Of a DNA stretch of 7,783 nt, positions 1-7,231 are shown piece after piece; within the stretch, counting starts at the first letter, position 1; each line of letters starts with the position of its first letter. The DNA is from an uncultured Clostridia bacterium (GTDB lineage: Bacteria > Bacillota > Clostridia > TANB77 > CAG-508). The position numbers and the translations under genes were made by a program. The DNA lies in assembly GCA_947626705.1 (NCBI GenBank), contig CANQTJ010000076.1, positions 1-7,783 of the forward strand. The letters are read 5' to 3'. The notes under the pieces were generated by a model. That model saw only the letters and a list, made by a program, of their open reading frames with translations, did not search any database and was not told where the DNA came from.

Positions 1-41
1 AAAATAAAAAAATAAAGTTAAATAAAAAAAAAGAAAAAAAG

Positions 42-50
42 AAAGGAAGC
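42..50 (+). promoter_or_regulatory. SD of miaB, fixing a TTG start
   Basis: The sequence aaaggaagc ends 7 nt before TTG at 58-60. Reading upstream in frame there is no ATG, GTG or other TTG before the TAA at 19-21, and the first internal ATG (codon 31) lies inside the conserved N-terminal domain. The TTG is therefore the only sensible start. The 57 bases ahead of it are almost pure A with scattered T and G. I see no convincing promoter there, so transcription probably enters from further upstream. Confidence 0.7.
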
Positions 51-57
51 ATATAGA

Positions 58-1476
58 TTGGAAACAGAAATAGAAGAACAAAAAAAATATATAGAAAAAG
101 TAAAAAAAATAAACCAAAATAAAAAACAAAAATATAGTATACTAACAATGGGATGTCAATTAAATGAAAATGATTCAGAAAAACTTTGCGGTATGCTAGA
201 AGAAATGGGATATGAAAAAACTGAAAACCAAAATGAAGCTGATTTATCATTATTCAATACATGTTGTGTAAGGGAAAATGCAGAAGATAAATTATTTGGG
301 AAATTAGGAGAATTAAAAAAAATAAAAGAGCAAAGAGGGACTATAATTGCAATTGGTGGATGTATGATGCAAGAAAAACATATAACAGATAAGATAGAAA
401 AAAGTTATCCATATACAGATATAATATTTGGAACACATACTTTACATAAATTCCCAGAAGATTTATATAAAGCGATAAAAGATAAAAAAAGACAAGAGGA
501 TATATTAGATATTGATGGAAAAATATATGAAGATTTACCAATAAAAAGAGATAGTAATATAAAAGCATCTGTAACTATAATGAATGGTTGTAATAATTTT
601 TGTAGTTATTGTATAGTACCTTATGTTAGAGGCAGAGAAAGAAGTAGAGAGCCAAAAGCAATTATAAAAGAAGTAGAAGAATTAGCAAAACAAGGATATA
701 AAGAAATTACATTATTAGGTCAAAATGTAAATTCATATTTAAGAGTGGAGCGTGAAAAAAATATAAAATTTGAAGAATATGAAGGAATAAATTCTTTTGC
801 TACATTATTAAGAGCTATAAATAAAATAGAAGGAATAGAAAGAATAAGATTTGTATCACCACATCCAAAAGATTTTACAGATGATGTTATAGAAGCAATT
901 GCAGATTGTAATAAGGTATGCAAATTAGTACATTTGCCATTACAAGCAGGAAATACAAAAGTATTAAAAGAAATGAACAGAAAATATACAAAAGAACAAT
1001 ATTTAGATTTAGTAAAAAAGATGAAAGATAAAATACCTAATTTGACTCTATCAACAGATATTATAGTAGGTTTTCCAGGTGAAAGTGATGAAGAATTTGA
1101 AGATACTTTAGATGTTGTAAAAAAAGTTAAATTTGAGCAAGTATATATGTTTATATATTCAAGAAGAATAGGAACACCAGGAGATAAAATGGAAAATCAA
1201 ATCCCAGAAGAACAAAAACATAAAAGGTTTGAAAGACTAAAGACTTTAGTAGAGAGTCAAATATCAGAAAATAATAAAAAATATGTTAATACTAAACAAA
1301 AAATTTTAGTAGAAGGAACGAGTAAAAATAACGAAAATATGCTTACAGGTCGAACGGATAGTAATAAAGTAGTTATTTTTGAAGGAGATAAACGCTTAAT
1401 TGGAAATATGGTAGAATTAGAAATAGTTTCAGAACATATTTGGTATTTGAAAGGAGAAAATTTTGATAGAAATTAG
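58..1476 (+). CDS. miaB: tRNA-2-methylthio-N6-dimethylallyladenosine synthase MiaB
   Basis: Cytoplasmic radical-SAM methylthiotransferase. It converts i6A at position 37 of tRNAs reading UNN codons to ms2i6A, using SAM and two [4Fe-4S] clusters. The 472-aa length is normal for the family. The N-terminal UPF0004 domain (about 25-140) has the three cluster cysteines C33 (MGCQLNENDSE), C69 (NTCCVREN) and C102 (GGCM). The radical-SAM domain has the CX3CX2C triad C178, C182, C185, followed by YCIVPYVRGRERSR, which is the MiaB form rather than RimO or MtaB. Residues about 408-468 form the TRAM RNA-binding domain. It starts with TTG and overlaps the next gene by 14 nt, so the two are probably translationally coupled. 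The cysteine pattern and the mutS context make the call secure; substrate specificity is from the family, not from this sequence. Confidence 0.97.
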   Translation: METEIEEQKKYIEKVKKINQNKKQKYSILTMGCQLNENDSEKLCGMLEEMGYEKTENQNEADLSLFNTCCVRENAEDKLFGKLGELKKIKEQRGTIIAIGGCMMQEKHITDKIEKSYPYTDIIFGTHTLHKFPEDLYKAIKDKKRQEDILDIDGKIYEDLPIKRDSNIKASVTIMNGCNNFCSYCIVPYVRGRERSREPKAIIKEVEELAKQGYKEITLLGQNVNSYLRVEREKNIKFEEYEGINSFATLLRAINKIEGIERIRFVSPHPKDFTDDVIEAIADCNKVCKLVHLPLQAGNTKVLKEMNRKYTKEQYLDLVKKMKDKIPNLTLSTDIIVGFPGESDEEFEDTLDVVKKVKFEQVYMFIYSRRIGTPGDKMENQIPEEQKHKRFERLKTLVESQISENNKKYVNTKQKILVEGTSKNNENMLTGRTDSNKVVIFEGDKRLIGNMVELEIVSEHIWYLKGENFDRN

Positions 1477-2179
1477 TAAAGAAGAATTTGAAAATAGTAT
1501 ATTAGATTTAATAAATAGAAAAATTACAAGAGTTGAATTAGCTAAAAAATTGCATACAGATACTCGAACTTTAGTAAATATGATATATCAAATAGATAAT
1601 GAGCAATTATTAAAACAATATATAGAAATATATCCATATAAACCTAAGGAAAATAAAAATATAAATTATGAATCTTTAGTAATAGAAATGATAAAAAATG
1701 CAATGAGTGCTAAAGATATGCAAAGTAAATATGATATTGCTGAAAGAACATATACAAGAAATATAAATAAGCTGAAACAAAGTAATGATAGGTTGTATAA
1801 AATATATAAAAGTTACATAAAAGGATATTTATCGTCTGAAGATATGGAATATATAAATGAAATGTCTAAAGAAAAAGTAATTTATACTACTAATATACAA
1901 GAACGAAAAGCTGAATTAATGTATCTTTTTATGAAATACGAAGAATTATTACAACAAGGATTAAATAAAGAACAAGCAAGTCAAAAGTTAAATGAATCTT
2001 CTAAAAGCTTAAAAAGAAAAAGTGACGAATTAGAAAGAATATTAAAAGAAGAAAGTATAAATAGTAAAAATGGAGATAACTTTAAAGAATCTATAAAAGT
2101 AGAAAATTTAGAACAAAGAGGAAAAATACAAAGTACTACACCAGAAATAGCACAAGGAATAGAAGAAACAGAGAAATAA
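1463..2179 (+). CDS. Unknown protein with repeated HTH-like units
   Basis: I do not recognise a family. The 238-aa protein starts with TTG inside the end of miaB; its SD aaggag (1451-1456) lies in the miaB coding region, 6 nt upstream, which supports coupled expression. It ends 23 nt before mutS. No signal peptide or membrane segment is visible, so it should be cytoplasmic. Two segments, residues 8-44 and 68-104, align without gaps at an offset of 60: a helix (FENSILDLI / YESLVIEMI) followed by an HTH-like stretch (ITRVELAKKL / MSAKDMQSKY). Both continue into N-[ED]-x-L-x-K-x-Y. A weaker third copy is at 167-190 (LNKEQASQKL). The C-terminus from about 195 is polar, charged and probably disordered. 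The form suggests a DNA- or RNA-binding or scaffold protein, but that is inference. Its place between a tRNA-modification gene and mutS does not fix a role. Confidence 0.85.
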   Translation: MIEISKEEFENSILDLINRKITRVELAKKLHTDTRTLVNMIYQIDNEQLLKQYIEIYPYKPKENKNINYESLVIEMIKNAMSAKDMQSKYDIAERTYTRNINKLKQSNDRLYKIYKSYIKGYLSSEDMEYINEMSKEKVIYTTNIQERKAELMYLFMKYEELLQQGLNKEQASQKLNESSKSLKRKSDELERILKEESINSKNGDNFKESIKVENLEQRGKIQSTTPEIAQGIEETEK

Positions 2180-2202
2180 AATAAGGAGGGAGAAATAATA
2201 AA

Positions 2203-4809
2203 ATGGCAGAATTTTCACCAATGATGCAAAAGTACCTTGAAACAAAAGAACAATATAAAGATTGCATCTTGTTTTATAGATTAGGAGATTTCTATGAAAT
2301 GTTTTTTGACGATGCAATAACTGCATCAAGAGAGTTAGAGTTAACATTAACAGGAAAAGATTGTGGACAAGAAGAAAGAGCACCAATGTGTGGTGTACCA
2401 CATCATGCTGCTGATATTTATGTTTCAAGATTAATCGCTAAAGGATATAAAGTTGCAATATGTGAACAATTGGAAGACCCAAAAGAAACAAAAGGTATAG
2501 TAAAAAGAGGGGTTATAAAAGTTGTAACACCAGGAACAATTGTAGAAAGTAATATGTTAGAAGAAAGAAAAAATAATTTCATTATGTCCATATTTAAATC
2601 AGGAATATATTTTGGCATAAGTGTATGTGATATTTCAACAGGAGAATTTTACTCAGCAGAAATAAAGGATAGTCAAAATTTTCCTTTATTGCTAGATGAA
2701 ATAGCAAGATATATGCCATCAGAACTTGTAATAAATAATATGATGTCAGAATGCGAAGAAGAAATAAAAAAAATAAAAGAAAGATTTGAATGTTATATTA
2801 CCATATTTAACGATAAGTTTTTTTCTAATGATACAGAAAAAATAAAATTTAGATTTAATTTCGTTGATAGCAATCAAAATCAATTAGATAATATAGACGA
2901 TAAAACTTTTTGTATACCTTCAATAAATGCTTTAATAGAATACATAGAACAAACACAAATGACAACATTAGAACATATAAATAAAATTACGTTATATAAT
3001 ATTTCTAAATATATGTCTTTAGATATTAATGCAAGAAGAAATCTTGAAATAACAGAAAAGATGAGAGATAAATCAAAAAAAGGTACACTTTTATGGGTAC
3101 TAGACAAGACATCGACATCTATGGGAGGAAGAACTTTAAGAAGGTGGTTAAATGACCCTCTTATAGATACATTAGAAATTAATAAAAGATTAAATTCTGT
3201 AAAAGAATTAAAAGATGATGTTATTTTAAGAGGAGATATAATAGAAAACTTAAAAAAAGTATATGATATTGAACGTTTAGCAGGAAAAATGGCTTATGGA
3301 AATGCAAATGCTAGAGATATGATAACTTTAAAGAATTCTTTATCTAAGTTACCATATTTAAAGAAAGTTTTAGAAAATACAAAATCTAATCTACTAAAAG
3401 ACTTATATGAAAACCTAGATGAGTTACAAGATGTATATAATTTAATTGAAAAATCTATAATTGAAGACCCACCAATGACAATAAAAGATGGAGGAATTAT
3501 AAAGCTTGGATACAATCAAGAAATTGATAAATTAAAAACTGCAACAACAGAAGGAAAAAACTGGATTATAAAATTAGAAGCAGAAGAAAGAGAAAAGACA
3601 GGTATTAGAAATTTAAAAGTTGGATTTAATAAAGTATTTGGATATTTTATAGAAGTTACAAAATCATACTTAAATCAAGTACCAGAAAGATTTATAAGAA
3701 AACAAACTTTAACAAATGCTGAAAGATTTATAACAGAAGAATTAAAAAATTTAGAAAATCAAATTTTAGGTGCAGAAGAAAAAGTTATAAATTTAGAATA
3801 CAACGCATTTGTAGAAATAAGACAAGAAATAGCTAAAAATATAAAAAGACTACAACAATCAAGCAACGTAGTTTCAACATTAGATGTATTAACATCATTT
3901 GCAGAAGTAGCAGAAGATATGAATTACTGTATGCCAACAGTTGATAATTTAGGAATAATAGATATTAAAGGTGGTAGACATCCAGTAATAGAAAAAATGT
4001 TAGGAACAGGTGTATTTGTAGAAAATGATACATATTTAGATAAAGATGAAAATAGATTATCAATAATAACAGGACCTAATATGGCAGGTAAATCTACATA
4101 TATGAGGCAAGTCGCATTAATAACTCTAATGGCACAAGTTGGAAGTTTTGTTCCAGCAACTGAAGCCAAAATAGGAGTAGTTGATAAAATATTTACAAGA
4201 GTTGGAGCTTCAGATGACTTAAGTATGGGACAAAGTACATTTATGGTAGAGATGATGGAAGTTGCAACAATTCTAAAAGAAGCAACAAAAAATAGTTTAG
4301 TAATATTAGATGAAATAGGAAGAGGAACATCTACTTATGATGGACTTTCAATTGCTTGGGCAGTTGCAGAATTTATTGCTGATAAAGAAAAATGTGGAGC
4401 AAAAACACTATTTGCAACACATTATCACGAACTTACAGAATTAGAGGAAAAACTAGAAGGTGTTAAGAATTATAATATAGCAGTTAAGGAAAAAGGCGAT
4501 GATATAATATTTTTAAGAAAAATATTAAGAGGAGGAACAGATGAAAGTTATGGTATACATGTAGCTAAACTTGCTGGTGTACCAAAAACTGTTACTCAGA
4601 AAGCAGATGAAATATTAAGAGGATTAGAAAGAAAGAATATTCTAACTGGTAAAAAACAGGAAAGTAAAAAGGTAGTAGAAGGGCAATTTGATATGTATAA
4701 TTATAAATTAGCAGAAATTGCACATGAAATTGATAAAGTTAATTTGAATGAACTGACTCCAATTGATGCACTAAATACTTTGGTAAAAATAAAAGAAAAA
4801 ATGAAATAA
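2203..4809 (+). CDS. mutS: DNA mismatch repair protein MutS
   Basis: Mismatch-recognition ATPase; it binds base mismatches and small loops as a sliding clamp and recruits MutL. The 868-aa length is normal. The mismatch-binding domain carries the Phe-X-Glu wedge F30-Y31-E32 (GDFYEMF). The core includes MGGRTLRRWL near 307-316, and the lever/clamp region follows (DGG at 429-431, FGYFIEV at 479-485). The ATPase has Walker A GPNMAGKST (624-632), the conserved GASDDL..GQSTFMVEM stretch (668-684), Walker B LDEIGRGTS with D703/E704, and the ATHYHEL histidine H740. Near the C-terminus QFDMY (828-832) fits a beta-clamp-binding pentapeptide, and ELTPIDALNTL is the usual MutS tail helix. The ATG is preceded by aaggagg (2183-2189), a slightly long 13-nt spacing. 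It is the last gene of the operon; mutL, its common neighbour, does not follow. Confidence 0.98.
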   Translation: MAEFSPMMQKYLETKEQYKDCILFYRLGDFYEMFFDDAITASRELELTLTGKDCGQEERAPMCGVPHHAADIYVSRLIAKGYKVAICEQLEDPKETKGIVKRGVIKVVTPGTIVESNMLEERKNNFIMSIFKSGIYFGISVCDISTGEFYSAEIKDSQNFPLLLDEIARYMPSELVINNMMSECEEEIKKIKERFECYITIFNDKFFSNDTEKIKFRFNFVDSNQNQLDNIDDKTFCIPSINALIEYIEQTQMTTLEHINKITLYNISKYMSLDINARRNLEITEKMRDKSKKGTLLWVLDKTSTSMGGRTLRRWLNDPLIDTLEINKRLNSVKELKDDVILRGDIIENLKKVYDIERLAGKMAYGNANARDMITLKNSLSKLPYLKKVLENTKSNLLKDLYENLDELQDVYNLIEKSIIEDPPMTIKDGGIIKLGYNQEIDKLKTATTEGKNWIIKLEAEEREKTGIRNLKVGFNKVFGYFIEVTKSYLNQVPERFIRKQTLTNAERFITEELKNLENQILGAEEKVINLEYNAFVEIRQEIAKNIKRLQQSSNVVSTLDVLTSFAEVAEDMNYCMPTVDNLGIIDIKGGRHPVIEKMLGTGVFVENDTYLDKDENRLSIITGPNMAGKSTYMRQVALITLMAQVGSFVPATEAKIGVVDKIFTRVGASDDLSMGQSTFMVEMMEVATILKEATKNSLVILDEIGRGTSTYDGLSIAWAVAEFIADKEKCGAKTLFATHYHELTELEEKLEGVKNYNIAVKEKGDDIIFLRKILRGGTDESYGIHVAKLAGVPKTVTQKADEILRGLERKNILTGKKQESKKVVEGQFDMYNYKLAEIAHEIDKVNLNELTPIDALNTLVKIKEKMK

Positions 4810-4832
4810 GGCTGAAGAACTCAGCCTTATTT
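4804..4832. terminator. Bidirectional terminator between mutS and the HD gene
   Basis: A perfect 12-bp inverted repeat, aaataaggctga / tcagccttattt, with loop agaac. The left arm includes the mutS stop codon. The GC core is AAGGCTGA/TCAGCCTT. On the + strand the tail is only ATTTAAG, a weak U-tract. On the - strand the stem is followed by CATTTTTTCTTTTATTTTT, a much better U-tract, about 40 nt past the stop of the convergent HD gene. It most likely ends both transcripts. Confidence 0.8.
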
Positions 4833-4871
4833 AAGAGAAGATTAAAGATAGAAATTGAAAAATTAGAAAAA

Positions 4872-6200
4872 CTATGAAATATGTCTTAAACTCTTTACAA
4901 TACTACAAACAGATGAAATATGATATTTCATTATATATACAGTATTGTGATACTCTGGATAATGTTCAACAACATATTTACATGAAGGATAAATATATTT
5001 TTCACACTCATCCACATATTCTGTTATTTCTGCATCAGATGCATCAATTAAACTCGTACAAGTATGTGCTCTATTAGACAACTTCAATAAAAAAACCTCT
5101 GGTTGTTTGCATAAAGACATATAATATAAATCCAACGGATATCTCTCAACATTTGCCATCAGCCGAATATATTCAAGAACTTTAGGATCAAGATTATATT
5201 TAGTTATTATCTCAATTCCATTATATTCAAGATGGCATTTTTTAATAATTTCATGAAGTAATGCCGATGAACACATTACATCATTATCAATCTTCATAGA
5301 AATTAAATAAGAACATACCCTTAAAGGGTGAATTATAAACTTATCACCGCTTTTTCTTGTAAAGCCTTTATAATATTCTTTGCAAAGAGGTAAAGCCTTT
5401 AATGTATTTTGCATACTGTCTTTTCCAATTGCAAATCCCTTTATAAAGAAGAAAGTTTTTTCATAATTTTCATCAACAATTATATTATCGATGTGTAAAA
5501 TTGATGCAACTGACTCACAGATTGAAACAATTAAATATTTCATAACTGTAAGTATACGAGAAAAATCAGGATATAAATTTTTTCCTTTTGAAATCATAGG
5601 ATAAAAAAACTTTTTTGTTTCACGTATATATTTTTCAATCCTGTTTTCCTTAAAAGCATCAATTGTTGAACAGTTACTTGTTCTATCAGCAACTTTTAAA
5701 ATCAAAGTTTGCCAATATGAACAGATGCCTTCATAGTATGACTCAATAGTATATCCTTCTTTATGCTTGTCCTTTGTTAAAGTTATTACATACTTAAAGA
5801 CGTCTTGATGTAATTGATATTCAGTTATTAAAGATTGTCTACCATTAGGTAATTTTTTTTCACAATCTTCAATAGTATCATGCAATAAAGCAGATGCAAG
5901 CAAAATATCAATATCCAAATTTGTATTAGTTTCAGCTAATTTCTCATCGTGCAAGTTACTTAAATTCATATCAAGAATAGGATTTCTAATATTTTTGAGA
6001 ATTAAGTAATTTGCAATTTCCATTGGATGGATTATATAAGGTGCACCACCATCTCTATACATATCAGAATGTAATTTAATGGCTAAATCGAGTGCAACCT
6101 TTGTATTTTCTAAGTTATACCGATTGACGTATTTCAAAATATTATTGTAATAGTACATACATTCTTTGGAAAAACTTCCGTCTAAGTTAAAAAAATGCAT
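4872..6200 (-). CDS. Tandem RelA/SpoT-type HD-domain protein, second domain degenerate
   Basis: A 442-aa soluble protein with two HD domains of the RelA/SpoT hydrolase (Mesh1-like, HD_4) type and no synthetase domain. Domain 1 (about 28-200) has all hallmark residues: R49 and H58 (APYIIHP), H107-D108 and E111-D112 (LLHDTIED), D172 and N176 (KVADRTSN). These bind Mn2+ and act in (p)ppGpp 3'-pyrophosphate hydrolysis in the family. Domain 2 (about 255-405) aligns along its length (FIIHP with H291; LLHEIIKKC 314-322; KLSNRAHT 373-380), but D108 became E317, E111/D112 became K320/K321, D172 became N376 and N176 became T380. It is therefore probably not catalytic. Each half ends in a shared tail with YP and VMKY/IMKY motifs. 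The ATG has SD aaggagg (6208-6214) 7 nt upstream. It is monocistronic, convergent with mutS, with its own promoter. The substrate could be (p)ppGpp or another nucleotide; the sequence cannot decide. Confidence 0.9.
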   Translation of the reverse strand: MHFFNLDGSFSKECMYYYNNILKYVNRYNLENTKVALDLAIKLHSDMYRDGGAPYIIHPMEIANYLILKNIRNPILDMNLSNLHDEKLAETNTNLDIDILLASALLHDTIEDCEKKLPNGRQSLITEYQLHQDVFKYVITLTKDKHKEGYTIESYYEGICSYWQTLILKVADRTSNCSTIDAFKENRIEKYIRETKKFFYPMISKGKNLYPDFSRILTVMKYLIVSICESVASILHIDNIIVDENYEKTFFFIKGFAIGKDSMQNTLKALPLCKEYYKGFTRKSGDKFIIHPLRVCSYLISMKIDNDVMCSSALLHEIIKKCHLEYNGIEIITKYNLDPKVLEYIRLMANVERYPLDLYYMSLCKQPEVFLLKLSNRAHTCTSLIDASDAEITEYVDECEKYIYPSCKYVVEHYPEYHNTVYIMKYHISSVCSIVKSLRHIS

Positions 6201-6243
6201 AAAATCTCCTCCTTAATTATAAAAACAACATTTTACGTATACT

Positions 6244-6272
6244 ATTATATTAAATAAGGCAAAATTTGTCAA
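6244..6272 (-). promoter_or_regulatory. Consensus sigma-70/A promoter of the HD gene
   Basis: Read on the - strand: TTGACA (6267-6272), a 17-bp spacer, then TATAAT (6244-6249). Both hexamers match the consensus perfectly with ideal spacing. Transcription should start near 6237-6238, giving a leader of about 37 nt with SD aaggagg at 6208-6214. The palindrome GTATAC (6237-6242) lies on the predicted start site; it might be an operator, but nothing else supports this. Confidence 0.85.
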
Positions 6273-6290
6273 ATAATGTTTTTTATAATT

Positions 6291-6299
6291 AAAAGGAGG
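6291..6299 (+). promoter_or_regulatory. Orphan Shine-Dalgarno sequence with no start codon
   Basis: aaaaggagg followed by t is a near-perfect complement to the 16S rRNA tail, pointing away from the HD gene. No ATG, GTG or TTG opens a meaningful frame within normal distance. Only five bases separate it from the left 17-bp inverted repeat at 6304. It looks like the remains of a divergent gene's leader. Confidence 0.55.
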
Positions 6300-6303
6300 T
6301 TTA

Positions 6304-6320
6304 TTTATATTTCAAACATA
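6304..6320 (+). repeat. Left 17-bp inverted repeat flanking the Rpn gene
   Basis: tttatatttcaaacata is the exact reverse complement of 7467-7483. It lies 24 bases beyond the stop of the Rpn gene. The similarity resumes outward after an 8-9 nt interruption (ataattaaa on this strand at 6285-6293, and on the other strand beyond 7483). It may be the left end of an inserted unit. I found no convincing target-site duplication. Confidence 0.55.
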
Positions 6321-6343
6321 TAAAGTTATTTTTGATTTCTAAA

Positions 6344-6823
6344 TTATAAATTATTAATTTCATCTATTGTTAAATTAGTTATTTTATTTATAAGTTTAAT
6401 ATCTATATTTTCTTCTTTCATTTTTTTGGCAATAATTATTGTATTCTGTTTAACACCTTTATCATATCCAGCTTCTTCTATAGCGGATTGATCCATTATA
6501 TATTTTTCTCTTAATTCAGCTAAATACCCTTCATGTTCATCTTGACTTATTTCATCTATAGTTAATCCAGTTAATTTACTTATAATTTCAATATCTATAC
6601 TTTGTTCTTTAAGTTTTTTTGCAATAGACAATATTTTTTTATTACTTTGTTCAATAGCAGCTTTAAATCCTTTATCATATCCAGCTTCTTCTATAGCTGC
6701 TTGATCCATTATATATTTTTCTCTTAATTCAGCTAAATATCTTTCATGTTCATCTTGACTTATTTCTTCTAGCACTTTTTTTGCTTTTTGAATTGCTTTT
6801 GTGTTTTCACTCGTATCATTCAT
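6344..6823 (-). CDS. Possible nested C-terminal Rpn product (RpnS-like)
   Basis: Inside the Rpn frame, codon 137 (counting from 7231) is an ATG at 6821-6823 preceded 6 nt upstream by agaggtg (6830-6836). With the next base it reads GAGGTGA, a seven-base match to the SD consensus GGAGGTGA. It would start just after the nuclease domain, in the linker, and yield about 159 aa containing both copies of the C-terminal repeat. In E. coli, internal starts in rpn genes make a C-terminal 'S' protein that inhibits the full-length nuclease. Here the role is inferred from position and SD only. Confidence 0.35.
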   Translation of the reverse strand: MNDTSENTKAIQKAKKVLEEISQDEHERYLAELREKYIMDQAAIEEAGYDKGFKAAIEQSNKKILSIAKKLKEQSIDIEIISKLTGLTIDEISQDEHEGYLAELREKYIMDQSAIEEAGYDKGVKQNTIIIAKKMKEENIDIKLINKITNLTIDEINNL

Positions 6824-7231
6824 ATCATTCACCTCTAGCTCTTCTATAAATTTTATCCATGAGTCCAATTCAGTATTACTAGTATTTTGATGATATTTCT
6901 TGAACTTTGGCAATTCAAGTATATAAAATTCTATTACGTCTGTCAATATGATTTTTGAATATTCTTCTTCTCTTATGTTCCATTTGGTTATATATTTTTT
7001 AATTTCTTGTAGACTATTTAATTCATAATCAGATATTAATATTATAATTCCTTTTTGTAAATCTCTAAATTTTCCTCCTGATTTTATACTGCTACTATAC
7101 ATTTTGCTCCAATAATATAGTATTCTTTTTTCTATATTTCTTCTGTCTACTATTTGCATTTCTATATCACAATTAACTGAATTATCAATTTTAGCTTTTA
7201 TATCTAGTATTCCCATTTTATCATCTAACAT
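6344..7231 (-). CDS. Rpn family recombination-promoting nuclease / PDDEXK transposase-like protein, 5' truncated frame
   Basis: The 295-aa open frame from the first in-frame ATG lacks the family's N-terminus, which is found in the same frame upstream without a usual start (see 7232-7394). Rpn proteins are PD-(D/E)XK DNA endonucleases linked to RecA-independent recombination and anti-phage activity. Visible here are the nuclease residues D10 (ILDIKAK) and E24-x-Q26 (DIEMQIV), and the family block LYYWSKMYSSSIKSG-like (39-53). After a linker (about 133-150) comes a helical C-terminal region in which EISQDEHE..IMDQ..IEEAGYDKG occurs twice (156-191 and 227-262), each followed by an IAKK(L/M)KE..IDI..I.KLT.LTIDE-type end. 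No SD precedes the ATG at 7231 (aatcctattttagaaaaagat), so translation from there is doubtful. It stands alone on the - strand, upstream of the HD gene and in the same orientation. It may be a decaying gene; the family call itself is firm. Confidence 0.85.
   Translation of the reverse strand: MLDDKMGILDIKAKIDNSVNCDIEMQIVDRRNIEKRILYYWSKMYSSSIKSGGKFRDLQKGIIILISDYELNSLQEIKKYITKWNIREEEYSKIILTDVIEFYILELPKFKKYHQNTSNTELDSWIKFIEELEVNDMNDTSENTKAIQKAKKVLEEISQDEHERYLAELREKYIMDQAAIEEAGYDKGFKAAIEQSNKKILSIAKKLKEQSIDIEIISKLTGLTIDEISQDEHEGYLAELREKYIMDQSAIEEAGYDKGVKQNTIIIAKKMKEENIDIKLINKITNLTIDEINNL
6456..6766 (-). repeat. 213-bp tandem duplication in the Rpn C-terminus
   Basis: The segments 6456-6553 and 6669-6766 (98 nt each, 213 nt apart) differ at only four positions by my count. 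They encode the two EISQDEHE...EEAGYDKG blocks. The 213-nt offset is 71 codons, so the frame is kept. The rest of each unit (IDIEIISKLTGLTID against IDIKLINKITNLTID) is clearly more diverged, so the 98-nt part was duplicated or homogenised more recently than the remainder. Confidence 0.9.

Larger units (their letters stand above)
6208..6299. repeat. Inverted duplicate of the HD-gene leader around its promoter
   Basis: The HD leader on the - strand (6231 down to 6208) reads ATG, T-rich, ATAATT, AAGGAGG. The + strand at 6276-6299 reads ATG, six T, ATAATT, AAAAGGAGG. The arms match over about 24 nt with 1-2 nt indels. They face outward, and the HD promoter lies between them. The match includes the SD, so it is not just AT-rich background. 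Confidence 0.7.

Noticed and set aside
4874..5077. Open frame of 67 codons on the + strand
   Set aside because: It is fully inside the HD gene on the opposite strand, has no SD, and encodes low-complexity Y/H/Q-rich sequence: a shadow frame.
6201..6237. Riboswitch or attenuator in the HD gene leader
   Set aside because: The predicted leader is only about 37 nt and has no stable GC-containing hairpin; too short for a known riboswitch class.
6276..6323. 15-codon frame from ATG 6276 on the + strand, ending TAA
   Set aside because: It has no upstream SD, its ATG is part of the duplicated leader, and the peptide has no recognisable feature.
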